DNA of 32,870 nt. It comes from Caldifarciminota bacterium. Lineage in GTDB: Bacteria > SDB-A. Position numbers and translations under genes: made by a program. Each line of letters opens with the position of its first letter. The stretch's first letter is position 1. The notes under the pieces are model-generated. The model was not told the origin of the DNA and made no database searches. It worked only from the letters and a program-made list of their open reading frames with translations. The stretch is taken from positions 1 through 32,870 of the forward strand of contig JAFGIG010000047.1 in the NCBI GenBank assembly GCA_016929715.1. The letters are read 5' to 3'. Shown one piece after another: positions 23,638 to 31,034 of this stretch.

Positions 23638-24044
23638 TTTTCCCTCCTTGAACTTGAAAAATCACTGCCGCTTCTGGCTGTCACTGATGTTCTTATGCCT
23701 CCTCTTATGCTGAACTGACCTCTGACTTCAAGATGAAGAGGTTGGACCGCTTTTTCAATTTTATCGAAAATCGCGTTGACTGCTTCTTCATGAGTTAAAG
23801 ACATTTGACGGAAAGTCTGTAGATAAAGCTTAAGAGATTTTAGCTCGAAAATGCTGTCTTTCGGGCAGTAATGTATGAGTATTACGGCATAGTCAGGCTG
23901 ACCGGTCATGGGGCATAGACATGTGAATTCAAGAGCTTCTATCTCGACGGTATATGTCCTTGAAACAACTGGATTCTTGAGTATTGTCAGTTCTCCCTGA
24001 ACCGGGACTTCTATCTTTCTGTAGTCTTCGCCGTGTTTTTTCAT
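23634..24044 (-). CDS. queF: NADPH-dependent preQ0 reductase QueF
   Basis: The 136-residue protein is a short, unimodular QueF, which reduces 7-cyano-7-deazaguanine (preQ0) to preQ1 in queuosine synthesis. The catalytic Cys44 is in FTCLCPMTGQPDYA with Asp51 close by, the NADPH motif is ELKSLKLYL (67-75), and the end shows the conserved VRGQFSIRGGI. The ribosome site GAGG is eight bases before the ATG. It follows the RseC-family gene by ten bases and overlaps the next gene. With queG on the other strand, two steps of the pathway are in the window. Confidence 0.95.
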   Translation of the reverse strand: MKKHGEDYRKIEVPVQGELTILKNPVVSRTYTVEIEALEFTCLCPMTGQPDYAVILIHYCPKDSIFELKSLKLYLQTFRQMSLTHEEAVNAIFDKIEKAVQPLHLEVRGQFSIRGGIRTSVTARSGSDFSSSRREN

Positions 24045-24054
24045 CCGTTAAACC

Positions 24055-24462
24055 TCATCGGACGGGTTCGATAAAAATTCTGCCGATAAAGTCTTTTTCC
24101 ATTTTTTTCATAATCCAAATCATAATAATAAAATCAGCAACAGCGATGGCTGAAGATATAAAAAGAGAGAAAGCTTCTGATATCTGAGTGGTTTTCAGTA
24201 TGAAAAACAGTGTGAGAAAAACCGCTACCGGAGAGCCGAGTATTATCAAGAGCCGCGATACTTTAGACCCTTCCGGAAAAACTGCCCGTATTTCCTGTCC
24301 TGTTCTCAATCCCGGCGGACCCGGTATTTCAAGTTGCTGGTTTTTTTTCACAATACATTTGTGATACGCCGCGCAGCATGAGCAAGCTTCGGGATTTATG
24401 AAAAATCTTACCAAATATTTTCCATTCCCAAAATCTTTTTCTATTATTCCTCTTTCTTCCAT
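24055..24462 (-). CDS. RseC/MucC family membrane protein (SoxR-reducing type)
   Basis: The 135-residue protein has the RseC plan: a small N-terminal beta domain with a cysteine cluster (Cys27, Cys29, Cys30 and Cys36 in ACSCCAAYHKC), then two membrane segments (about 69-89 and 96-114) and a basic tail. RseC proteins have been tied to sigma-E signalling and to SoxR reduction, often with Rnf complexes; neither is in the window. The cysteines could bind a metal or an Fe-S cluster. It starts one base after the nadA stop, so the two are translationally coupled. Linkage to the Fe-S enzyme NadA may be meaningful, but this is inference. Confidence 0.8.
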   Translation of the reverse strand: MEERGIIEKDFGNGKYLVRFFINPEACSCCAAYHKCIVKKNQQLEIPGPPGLRTGQEIRAVFPEGSKVSRLLIILGSPVAVFLTLFFILKTTQISEAFSLFISSAIAVADFIIMIWIMKKMEKDFIGRIFIEPVR

Positions 24463-24463
24463 A

Positions 24464-25378
24464 TTAAACTGATAAGTCCATCATTCTTTTAATCGGTATA
24501 AAGGCTTTTTCGGCGATTGGATAAGGAACGCTAATTTTATCGGACGGGTTTTCGAGAACAGAGAGAACTGATTGGAGAGAGGTTTTTTTCATACCGTAGC
24601 AGAGCCTCGGCATAAGAGGGGAAATGATATTTTTGTGAGGGTGAACTATTCTCATCCTTTCGAGCATTCCCTCTTCAGTGCATACGATGAATTCTTTCTC
24701 TGCGCTCGCAGAGACGTATTTTAATATTGCCGAAGTCGAACCGACAAAGTCGGAAATCTGAAGTACCGGATCCTGGCATTCAGGATGGGAAAGAATTAAA
24801 GATGCCGGAAATTTTTCTTTTGTCTTTATAACGTCTTCAGGATAAATTTCGTGATGAACATAGCAAAAAGCAGGAGCAAGCCAAACTTTAATTTCCGGAA
24901 AGGATTTCGAGACATAGGTGCCCAGATTTCTGTCCGGAACAAAAATAATTTCCTCTGATTCTATTTTTCTGGCGAGAAGGATAGCGTTTGAACTCGTGCA
25001 AATAATGTCGCTGACTGATTTAACTTCAGCTGAAGAATTTACATAGCACATCACCTGGGCTGAGGGGTGATTTTTTTTCAGGGCGAGAACGGCATCAGGT
25101 GTCAGCATTTGAGCCATTGTGCAGTGAGCGTTTTTTTCCGGAAGATAGACATTTTTATCAGGATTGAGAATAGCCGCAGTTTCGGCCATGAAACTGACTC
25201 CGCAAAGAACTATATTTGAATAAGGGCTTTTCTGGGCTTCTTTGCACAACTCGAGAGAATCACCGACGAAATCGGCAACGGATTGAACTTCGGAGTTCTG
25301 GTAGTTATGAGCGAGAATCAAAAAACCTTTTTTTTCTTGTAGCGATTTGATTCTTTCTGTAATATCTGATTTTTCCAA
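24464..25378 (-). CDS. nadA: Quinolinate synthase NadA
   Basis: The 304-residue protein condenses iminoaspartate with dihydroxyacetone phosphate to quinolinate in de novo NAD synthesis, using one 4Fe-4S cluster. Family signatures are LAHNYQNSEVQSVADFVGDS, CGVSFMAETAAILNPDK, SHPECQDPVLQ and STSAILKYV. Judged by spacing, the three cluster ligands are Cys86 (AHCTMAQ), Cys172 (FCYVHHE) and Cys260 (RLCYGMKK). The length is that of short bacterial and Thermotoga-type enzymes. Neither nadB nor nadC is nearby. It is first of a four-gene minus-strand unit; no clear promoter was seen upstream, where a 26-bp palindrome lies. Confidence 0.95.
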   Translation of the reverse strand: MEKSDITERIKSLQEKKGFLILAHNYQNSEVQSVADFVGDSLELCKEAQKSPYSNIVLCGVSFMAETAAILNPDKNVYLPEKNAHCTMAQMLTPDAVLALKKNHPSAQVMCYVNSSAEVKSVSDIICTSSNAILLARKIESEEIIFVPDRNLGTYVSKSFPEIKVWLAPAFCYVHHEIYPEDVIKTKEKFPASLILSHPECQDPVLQISDFVGSTSAILKYVSASAEKEFIVCTEEGMLERMRIVHPHKNIISPLMPRLCYGMKKTSLQSVLSVLENPSDKISVPYPIAEKAFIPIKRMMDLSV

Positions 25379-25403
25379 AAATCAATCCTTGAATATGAGA
25401 GAA

Positions 25404-25429
25404 GGCGAAGCGCTTTAAAGCGCTTCGCC
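25404..25429 (-). terminator. 26-bp perfect palindrome, likely terminator
   Basis: GGCGAAGCGC (25404-25413) and GCGCTTCGCC (25420-25429) pair perfectly around TTTAAA. The element lies seven bases after the stop of the DUF5684-like gene and before nadA. On the minus strand it is followed by TTCTCTCATATT, only a modest T-tract, so it may be a partial terminator or a 3'-end stabilising hairpin. Confidence 0.6.
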
Positions 25430-25436
25430 CTGAGAT

Positions 25437-25853
25437 TTATTCAGACCAAGCCAGGTATCCGGGAGTGATGATGTTCATCACGGGAACGAGCAGCATAATG
25501 CCCCACCAGCTCGGTTTTCCTCTTGCCTCTGCGATAGCCATCCATATCATAATGGAGATGACTATGTTGACGAAGGGTATAAACAAAAGGACTATCCACC
25601 ATGTCGGCTGTTGCGCCAGCTCGATCATGAGAAGGGCATTGAGAATGGGTATCCACGCCCACCACGCCTTTTCAGTTGCACCGAGTTTCTTGGCTATTGT
25701 CATAAGAGCCATAGAATAATAAACGTAAGAGCCGACTATGAGGAGGAAGTAGAAAATCCAAAAACAACATACCATGCCGAAAACTCCGGCGGCGCCGGCT
25801 GCAGAGCCGTCTTCCTGCGAAGTCTGTGCCAGTATGTTCAGGTATTGAATCAT
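25437..25853 (-). CDS. DUF5684-like small multi-pass membrane protein
   Basis: The 138-residue protein has about four hydrophobic segments and Trp/Pro-rich motifs: MTIAKKLGATEKAWWAWIP, then the TWWIVLLFIPFVNIVISIMI stretch, and the final GKPSWWGIMLLVPVMNIITP. This repeated (W)WI-PI-N pattern matches my recollection of DUF5684; its function is unknown. The ribosome site is weak (GGCGG). It follows the DUF4234-like gene by 13 bases in the archease-rtcB transcript, and a 26-bp palindrome follows. Confidence 0.72.
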   Translation of the reverse strand: MIQYLNILAQTSQEDGSAAGAAGVFGMVCCFWIFYFLLIVGSYVYYSMALMTIAKKLGATEKAWWAWIPILNALLMIELAQQPTWWIVLLFIPFVNIVISIMIWMAIAEARGKPSWWGIMLLVPVMNIITPGYLAWSE

Positions 25854-25866
25854 TTCCGCCGCTCTT

Positions 25867-26163
25867 CTACTTTACTTCGTTGTATTTCTGCTGAACGAGG
25901 AACATTCCGACGGGGTTTACGAACCAGAAAAGAATGAAAGCCATTACGCCGGTCTGAGCTCCGGCAGTGACTTTTTCAACGCCTTCAGAGTATTTCCAGA
26001 GCCAGAAAATGCTGACTATGGGAATGAAAATGAGTATGGGGTTCGGAATTGTGGCCCCTTTGGAATTGAGTTCACTGCAGGTTTGCCAGAACCATATAAG
26101 GTTATATATTCCGAGCGTTACGCATCCGAGTATCAGAACCATTATTGGATTGCGCTGTGTCAT
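25867..26163 (-). CDS. DUF4234-like small membrane protein
   Basis: The 98-residue protein has three hydrophobic segments. The first has the DUF4234 pattern VTLGIYNLIWFWQTCSELN, then come PNPILIFIPIVSIFWLWKYS and a final segment ending FLVQQKYNEVK. Function is unknown. The ribosome site GGGAGG lies a few bases before the ATG, in a context (GGGAGGTAACAG before ATG) identical to that of the LysM gene at 14426. It starts 15 bases after rtcB, so it is likely cotranscribed. Confidence 0.75.
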   Translation of the reverse strand: MTQRNPIMVLILGCVTLGIYNLIWFWQTCSELNSKGATIPNPILIFIPIVSIFWLWKYSEGVEKVTAGAQTGVMAFILFWFVNPVGMFLVQQKYNEVK

Positions 26164-26178
26164 CTGTTACCTCCCGTT

Positions 26179-27588
26179 TTATCCTTTGATGTTTCCTACG
26201 GGCCTTCCCCTGAGAATACTCCGGGCTAGCCCAACTTTTGTCACTGTTTCTACTACGTCTTCCAATCCTTTATAAGCACCCGGCGCTTCTTCCGAAACGC
26301 CTTCACTGGAGTAATTTTTAACATAAATTCCCTTATTCATCAACTCTTTTTTAATGTCGTTTTCCTTAAATTTCCGGCACGCTTGTTTTCTTCCCAGAAG
26401 CCTTCCTGCTCCATGTGGCAGAGAGAAAAATGTATCTGCGCATTTTTCTTCAGGAGACAAAAGGTGGAAGCCTGAACCCATAGAACCCGGGACTATCACA
26501 GGAGACGAAAAAGATTTATTGCCGTATATTGTTTTTTCTTTCGGGTCGGCTCTCGTTGCTCCTTTTCTATGGACTATAATATTTTTGCCGTTGATTGATT
26601 CCTTCATCGCGATGTTGTGGCAGCAATCGCAGATAAGCTCTACTCTGGCTTGATTTGATAGATATTGGGTAAACATGGTCCTGATTTTGTGGGACATAAG
26701 CTGTCTGTTGGCGAATGCGAAGTTTGCCCCCGCGTTCATCGCGGAAAAATATCTTTTTCCAGCTTCCGTATTTGCCTCGGTGTAAACTAACTGTCTGTCC
26801 CTCAAGAAGATGTCTTTTTTTCTGATTTCCTTCATAAGAATGCTGATCCAATCGGTCGTTATTTGATGCCCAAGCCCTCTGGAACCCGAATGAATCATTA
26901 AAAAGAGTTCTCCTTTGAAAATGCCGGCTTCGCGAGTGAAATGTTCGTCGAAAATCTCCTCTACGACGTCAATTTCAATGAAATGATTTCCCGCACCGAG
27001 ACTGCCGAGCTGACCCAGCCCCCTCTCTTTGGCTCTGTCGGAAACCGCTTCGGCGTCTGCCTCCGGGATGCATCCGTTTGAATCGCATCTTTGGAGATCT
27101 TCTTTGTCTCCGAAACCTTTTTCGACAATGTATTGGGCTCCCCGGGATAGAATCTTTGAAAGCTCCGCCTTGTCCGGTCTGTAGATAGCTCCTTGTCCAA
27201 GTCCAAGAGGTATATTTTGGAATAATTTGTCTGTAAGGGGACGGATTTTCTTCTGAACCTCTCTGTATGTGATTCCGGTTTTCATCAATCTGACACCGCA
27301 GTTGATATCGTATCCAATTCCTCCGGGTGAGATTATGCCGTCAGGAAAAGGAAAAGCAGCAACTCCGCCGATTGGGAAGCCGTATCCCCAGTGTGCGTCA
27401 GGCATGGCAAGCGAATAAGATATGATTCCGGGGAGAGAGGCTACGTTTTCGATCTGTGACAAAACATTAATGTCGATGCTCCGGAGTATATTATCGTTGG
27501 CGTAAATTCTTCCGGGGACGTTCATACTCCCTTTTTTTTCTATTTCATAGAGATTTTCAGACACGAGGCGTAATTCTCTTTTATACAT
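26179..27588 (-). CDS. rtcB: RNA-splicing ligase RtcB
   Basis: The 469-residue protein joins RNA 2',3'-cyclic phosphate or 3'-phosphate ends to 5'-OH ends using GTP and manganese. Metal and catalytic motifs are clear: MPDAHWGYGFPIGG (Asp, His), GYDINCGVRL (Cys), GAGNHFIEID (His), HSGSRGLGHQ, and the guanylylated His in HRKGATRADP (near residue 339). The end YKGLEDVVETV with KVGLARSILRGRPVGNIKG is typical. Its start overlaps the end of archease by eight bases, so ligase and activator are coupled. In bacteria RtcB is usually an RNA-repair enzyme, and no RtcR-type regulator is seen here. Confidence 0.96.
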   Translation of the reverse strand: MYKRELRLVSENLYEIEKKGSMNVPGRIYANDNILRSIDINVLSQIENVASLPGIISYSLAMPDAHWGYGFPIGGVAAFPFPDGIISPGGIGYDINCGVRLMKTGITYREVQKKIRPLTDKLFQNIPLGLGQGAIYRPDKAELSKILSRGAQYIVEKGFGDKEDLQRCDSNGCIPEADAEAVSDRAKERGLGQLGSLGAGNHFIEIDVVEEIFDEHFTREAGIFKGELFLMIHSGSRGLGHQITTDWISILMKEIRKKDIFLRDRQLVYTEANTEAGKRYFSAMNAGANFAFANRQLMSHKIRTMFTQYLSNQARVELICDCCHNIAMKESINGKNIIVHRKGATRADPKEKTIYGNKSFSSPVIVPGSMGSGFHLLSPEEKCADTFFSLPHGAGRLLGRKQACRKFKENDIKKELMNKGIYVKNYSSEGVSEEAPGAYKGLEDVVETVTKVGLARSILRGRPVGNIKG

Positions 27589-28006
27589 CGAGAATGAACC
27601 TCGCGCAGAAAGAACCGTCTTTTTCTTCGACTGACAAACCGCTGAAAGTTGCGCCTTTTATACTTTTTCTTGGTCGTGAATTTTTTTCAGCTTTTGTCGT
27701 TTCCAATAGAACTTTCATAAGATATTCTCCGGATTGAAGTTTTTTCACTTTTAACATTCGAATTTCTGAGGGTAAAATTGATTTTACTTCAGAAATGTAT
27801 ATTATCTCGGAAATGAATTCTATAAGAAGATTCTCGACTCGGTCTGACTTCAACTCGAGATAAAGTCCGGCAGAGGTTTTTGCTCTATTTCTGTCTTTCA
27901 TAATGGATAATACAGCTTGCGCAGAGCTTTTGAACATTGAAGAAAGGGATTTGCCCCGAGCTTCAATGCCGACGTCGGCTGTGTGGTCAAAAAAACGATA
28001 GTTCAT
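27581..28006 (-). CDS. Archease, RtcB cofactor
   Basis: The 141-residue protein opens with the archease signature YRFFDHTADVGIEARG and contains LLIEFISEIIYISEVK and the end GATFSGLSVEEKDG. Archease binds RtcB and speeds its guanylylation, allowing multiple turnovers. The Asp/His metal-site residues near the N-terminus (FDHTAD) are present. It is first in the minus-strand unit archease-rtcB-DUF4234-DUF5684 and overlaps rtcB by eight bases. No ribosome site precedes the ATG, and no convincing promoter was found, so start signals here are uncertain. Confidence 0.93.
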   Translation of the reverse strand: MNYRFFDHTADVGIEARGKSLSSMFKSSAQAVLSIMKDRNRAKTSAGLYLELKSDRVENLLIEFISEIIYISEVKSILPSEIRMLKVKKLQSGEYLMKVLLETTKAEKNSRPRKSIKGATFSGLSVEEKDGSFCARFILDV

Positions 28007-28045
28007 CTGAGTTGATTTTTCTTATCATTGGATGTTAAATATAGA

Positions 28046-28435
28046 ATGGCTTTGGGGAGAAAAAAAGAGTTATTTTTCAGCTTTGCTGTTCTCTTTCCCT
28101 GCCTTATAATATTTTTTCTTGCCTTCTTCTACAGAAATGCTCATCGCGACCCGGGTTGGCTCACCTGCTGTTTTGAAAACGTGGATTCAGCAGACCTTGT
28201 TTCCATGAGCATAAAATCAAATTATTTTGACGTAGCTATTTTGCGAACCACAGTTCCTCCTCCGAGTATTACAGTTGATTTGAAAAATCTCGTTCCCGGG
28301 ACTCTCGAAGTCAGATACCATAGCAGAGGGGATGATTCCGAAAAAAAACTTCTGGTCAGCATAATAATAGGCGGAGAAGAGCTTGAAAAAAGGGAGCTCA
28401 TACCGAGCTCCCAAATGCTCATTCCCCTGGAATGA
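28046..28435 (+). CDS. Small membrane-anchored protein of unknown function
   Basis: From the ATG at 28046 the protein is 129 residues: a basic N-terminus, one membrane segment (about 8-29), then an extracytoplasmic domain rich in alternating hydrophobics. No family was recognised. A TTG at 28028 would add six residues; neither start has a ribosome site. The pattern PSITVDLKNLVPGTLEVRYHS suggests a small beta-sandwich. Its last codons contain a hairpin that is a textbook terminator for the gene on the opposite strand, which constrains its C-terminal sequence. It diverges from archease with a very short gap. Confidence 0.5.
   Translation: MALGRKKELFFSFAVLFPCLIIFFLAFFYRNAHRDPGWLTCCFENVDSADLVSMSIKSNYFDVAILRTTVPPPSITVDLKNLVPGTLEVRYHSRGDDSEKKLLVSIIIGGEELEKRELIPSSQMLIPLE
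28386..28412 (-). terminator. Rho-independent terminator of the aminotransferase gene, inside the opposing CDS
   Basis: On the minus strand GGGAGCTC (28412-28405), a five-base loop and GAGCTCCC (28399-28392) form a perfect 8-bp stem followed directly by T6 (complement of 28391-28386). It lies about 27 bases past the aminotransferase stop. The same bases encode residues near the C-terminus of the plus-strand gene. Confidence 0.82.
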
Positions 28436-28438
28436 AAC

Positions 28439-29698
28439 CTACGGAGATTGAGGGACTACGTTGTTGAGCCCTTTGTCTGTCTTTTCCTTTTCTTTTTCAA
28501 TGACTTTGGCGAGTCTTTGTATTCCCGTTTCAATTTCATCTTCCGATGGATAGGAAAAATTCAGTCTCATTGTATTTTGTCCTTCTCCGTCGCAGTGGAA
28601 AGCGCTGCCGATTACATAGGCGACGTTTTCCTTGATGGCTTCGTAGAACATCCTGTCCGAATTCATCGAAGGAGGAAGAGAAACCCACAGAAAAAGACCA
28701 CCGTCCGGTTTTGTCCATTTAAGGCCTTCAATCTTAGGCATGTATTTTTCGAGGGCTTCCAGCATTTTCTTTCTTTTTTTGCTGTACAGTTCAATGTTTT
28801 TTTCAATCCTCCCGTCGAGGCGATCTGCCTTGATATATTCTCTCGCTATCGCCTGAGTGAAAAGCGATGTGCAAAGATCCATGCCCTGTTTCGCGAGAAT
28901 CATTTTTTCTATGACATGTTTCGGTCCGATAATCCATCCGAGTCTGAAACCAGGTAAAAATATTTTAGAAAAAGTATAGAGAGTCACCACGTAACCCCTG
29001 CCTTGGTCGAGTTGAAAAATAGTGGGAATGGGTTCTCCGCTGTATCTCAGTTTCCTGTAGGGGGAATCCTCTATGATGATGATGTCGAATTCCTCGGCGA
29101 TTTTGAGCAGGTGTTTTCTCCTTTCGAGAGAAAGAGTCACGCCAGCCGGATTCTGGAAATCCGGGATGACGTAAATAAATTTAGGTTTTTTACCTTCTTT
29201 TATGAGGCGGGTTATCTGATCCTTGACCTGATCCGTCCTTATTCCGTCGTCGTCGAGAGGGATCCCGACCATTTTTCCCCGGACTGCGCTTGCAGATTGC
29301 AGAAATCCGAGATATGTCGGAAGGCCTACAATGCATGTGTCTTCGGGATTTAGAAAAATTCTCGCAACAAGGTCGAGCGCCTGCTGTGACGCGCTTACTA
29401 TGAGCATCTGATCGGGCTTTACGCTCACTCCGTCTTTGGCGAGCCATTTGCACAGCTCTTCTTTCAGTGACTGGTCTCCTTCTGTCGTTGAATACTGAAG
29501 GATTTTTTTCCCCTCTCTGTGAAGCAGATCAGCTACTATTTCTTTAAGGTGAGGAATGGGGAAAGTGTCGTGATGGGGAAGCCCTCCCGCGAAAGAAATT
29601 ATCTCCGGCTTGGCTGTCAGCTTGAGAAGTTCCCTGATGGCGGACTTTTTGAAAGACATGGCGTTCTCGGAAAAAAGCAGATCATACTGGAGCGGCAT
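28439..29698 (-). CDS. PLP-dependent aminotransferase, class I fold (2-aminoadipate/LysN-like)
   Basis: From the ATG at 29698 the protein is 419 residues, without the DNA-binding domain of MocR regulators. Signatures are ISFAGGLPHHDTFP near the start, QYSTTEGDQSLKEELCKWL, SASQQALDLVARIFLNP, PDFQNPAGVTLS, IIEDSPYRKLRYSG, and the PLP lysine in TFSKIFLPGFRLGWI. The closest described relatives are 2-aminoadipate and aromatic/branched-chain aminotransferases; substrate cannot be fixed from sequence. The ATG is chosen because AAAGGAGG lies about six bases upstream; a TTG at 29719 would overlap that site. It has its own promoter (29737-29765) and terminator, so it is a single-gene unit. Confidence 0.9.
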   Translation of the reverse strand: MPLQYDLLFSENAMSFKKSAIRELLKLTAKPEIISFAGGLPHHDTFPIPHLKEIVADLLHREGKKILQYSTTEGDQSLKEELCKWLAKDGVSVKPDQMLIVSASQQALDLVARIFLNPEDTCIVGLPTYLGFLQSASAVRGKMVGIPLDDDGIRTDQVKDQITRLIKEGKKPKFIYVIPDFQNPAGVTLSLERRKHLLKIAEEFDIIIIEDSPYRKLRYSGEPIPTIFQLDQGRGYVVTLYTFSKIFLPGFRLGWIIGPKHVIEKMILAKQGMDLCTSLFTQAIAREYIKADRLDGRIEKNIELYSKKRKKMLEALEKYMPKIEGLKWTKPDGGLFLWVSLPPSMNSDRMFYEAIKENVAYVIGSAFHCDGEGQNTMRLNFSYPSEDEIETGIQRLAKVIEKEKEKTDKGLNNVVPQSP

Positions 29699-29736
29699 CA
29701 GACCTCCTTTGTAGGACAAATGATGAAAACAAAGTA

Positions 29737-29765
29737 ATTTTATAACAAAAACGCCGAAATGTAAA
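29737..29765 (-). promoter_or_regulatory. Promoter of the aminotransferase gene
   Basis: On the minus strand TTTACA (29765-29760) and TAAAAT (29742-29737) are 17 bases apart, each one mismatch from consensus. The start would be near 29730, giving a leader of about 32 bases with the ribosome site. The -35 box overlaps a hairpin, TGTAAAAA/TTTTTACA (29760-29783), that covers the rsgA stop. Confidence 0.6.
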
Positions 29766-29783
29766 AATTATTCCTTTTTTACA
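29760..29783 (-). terminator. Possible weak terminator at the rsgA 3' end
   Basis: TGTAAAAA (29783-29776) pairs perfectly with TTTTTACA (29767-29760) on the minus strand around an eight-base loop. It is A/T-only apart from one pair and includes the rsgA stop codon. An outer GCCGAA/TTCGGC pairing, followed by GTTTTTG, could strengthen it. It could reduce read-through from rsgA, or simply be a product of A/T-rich sequence. Confidence 0.3.
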
Positions 29784-30852
29784 ACCTTTTCGTGTCAATT
29801 CGGCGGGTCAGCAATGCTATTTTCTTTTCCCATTCGTTTTTGTCTTTTCTCGCCGCTGATTTTGTCTTCAGGATATATTCTTTTTCTTTTGATAGCTTGA
29901 CAAAACTTTTGTATCTTTTTTTGTCAATCAATCCGCTTTCCAATGCTTTCAGGACTTCGCACCCCGGTTCTACAGTGTGGGTGCAGTCTGAAAACCTGCA
30001 GAGCTCAGATAACTCGGATATCTCCGTGAAAACGGCGTCAATATCCGTTTCCGGATCGTATAAACCGAATTCCCTCATCCCCGGTGTGTCTATCAGGGCG
30101 CTTTTTTTTGAGAGAAAGATCATTTGCCTTCTCGAAGTAGTATGTCTTCCCTTGGAGTCGAATTCCTTCACTTCTCTGACTTTTAATAATTCTTTTTCAA
30201 GAAGTGTGTTTATAAGGGTTGATTTTCCGGCGCCTGAAGAACCGATGAAGCAAAACACCTCTCCGGGAGAAATTTCACTTTTCACCCCTTCGACGCCTTC
30301 AGCTGACAAAGCGCTGTATGCCAATACTCTGATGTCGGGTGCGCAAGCGGTGATTTGACGGATACTTTCTGCCAGCTCTTTCTCGCACAAAAGGTCGCTC
30401 TTGCTCAGGAGTACCGTCTTTTGAATCTCTCTGCCGTCTATGGCGGAAAGATACCTCTCAATTCTTCGGGGGTTAAAATTATTGTCCAGCCCCTGAACAA
30501 TAAAAACTCTATCTACGTTAGCGGCGATTATTTGGCAGAATAAGGTTTTTATTCCCGCTCCTTTTCTTGCTAAAAAATTTCTCCTGGGAAAAATTTCCAG
30601 AATAATTCCTTTGCTGCCGCCGTCGGTGAGTTTTAACGAGACTATGTCGCCGACAGCGGGGTATTCCTCGGGTGACGCGGCAAAATATTCCAATTTCCCG
30701 GATATCTCGGCGAATATCTCGGAGTTTTCGTTAAAAACTCTGTATCTGTCTTTTTCCTGGGAAGTTACTATTCCTATTTCCGTGTCTTTTTTTGTGCAGT
30801 AATCTTTGAGTTCACAATATTTAGTGCGTAAAACGTAATTCCAAAAATGCAT
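29779..30852 (-). CDS. rsgA: Ribosome small-subunit GTPase RsgA
   Basis: The 357-residue protein is a circularly permuted GTPase that checks late 30S assembly. An N-terminal OB fold (about 24-95) precedes the G domain, with motifs in the permuted order. G4 appears as SKSD (150-153), where NKxD is more usual. G1 is GSSGAGKS (204-211) and G3 is DTPG (255-258). The C-terminal zinc site is Cys285, Cys290, His292 and Cys298. The ARKGAG, QIIAANVD and RRIERYL motifs resemble the longer RsgA subgroup. The ribosome site AGAGGAG is six bases before the ATG. Its promoter lies about 150 bases upstream, with a structured leader and a small ORF in between. Confidence 0.94.
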   Translation of the reverse strand: MHFWNYVLRTKYCELKDYCTKKDTEIGIVTSQEKDRYRVFNENSEIFAEISGKLEYFAASPEEYPAVGDIVSLKLTDGGSKGIILEIFPRRNFLARKGAGIKTLFCQIIAANVDRVFIVQGLDNNFNPRRIERYLSAIDGREIQKTVLLSKSDLLCEKELAESIRQITACAPDIRVLAYSALSAEGVEGVKSEISPGEVFCFIGSSGAGKSTLINTLLEKELLKVREVKEFDSKGRHTTSRRQMIFLSKKSALIDTPGMREFGLYDPETDIDAVFTEISELSELCRFSDCTHTVEPGCEVLKALESGLIDKKRYKSFVKLSKEKEYILKTKSAARKDKNEWEKKIALLTRRIDTKRL

Positions 30853-30894
30853 TGCATTCTCCTCTGATGATGATTGATACGGTTTTTTTAAGCG

Positions 30895-30937
30895 GAAAGG
30901 TCCGAACGGAGTTTCAGTTCAGGACAAAATGCCTTTC
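30895..30937 (-). promoter_or_regulatory. Predicted leader hairpin upstream of rsgA
   Basis: On the minus strand GAAAG (30937-30933), GUCC (30925-30922) and GAAC (30920-30917) pair in order with GUUC (30907-30904), GGAC (30903-30900) and CUUUC (30899-30895). That gives 13 pairs, interrupted by a seven-base bulge and a single bulged U, with a nine-base loop. The loop contains the UGA stop of the upstream ORF. No known riboswitch class was recognised. Confidence 0.45.
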
Positions 30938-30964
30938 GGAGCCGAGTATTCCTGATATTTTCAT
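30914..30964 (-). CDS. 16-codon upstream ORF (leader peptide candidate) before rsgA
   Basis: The ORF begins ATG at 30964 and ends TGA at 30916-30914, encoding MKISGILGSERHFVLN. Its ribosome site AAAGGAGG is eight bases before the ATG and is stronger than that of rsgA itself. It lies within the leader transcribed from the promoter at 31005-31033 and overlaps the 5' half of the leader hairpin. It has no run of one amino acid such as classic attenuators use. It could be a regulatory leader peptide or a small protein; chance is possible, but the ribosome site argues against it. Confidence 0.45.
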   Translation of the reverse strand: MKISGILGSERHFVLN

Positions 30965-31004
30965 ACTGGACACCTCCTTTGGCACAAGTTTATTATCAAG
31001 CGGA

Positions 31005-31033
31005 ATTCTATTGACTAAAATTTACGCTGTCAA
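31005..31033 (-). promoter_or_regulatory. Near-consensus promoter of the rsgA unit
   Basis: On the minus strand a perfect TTGACA (31033-31028) is followed after 17 bases by TAGAAT (31010-31005). Transcription would start near 30998, giving a leader of about 146 bases. The promoter begins directly where the terminator of the upstream gene ends. Confidence 0.72.
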
Positions 31034-31034
31034 T

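Noticed and set aside
28007-28045. Divergent promoters between archease and the small plus-strand gene
   Set aside because: TATATT- and TATAGA-like words occur, but no acceptable -35 box lies at 16-18 bases on either strand.
29792-30358. A 188-codon plus-strand open frame
   Set aside because: It is antisense to rsgA, whose GTPase and zinc motifs are unmistakable; the Ser/Phe-rich translation is a shadow.
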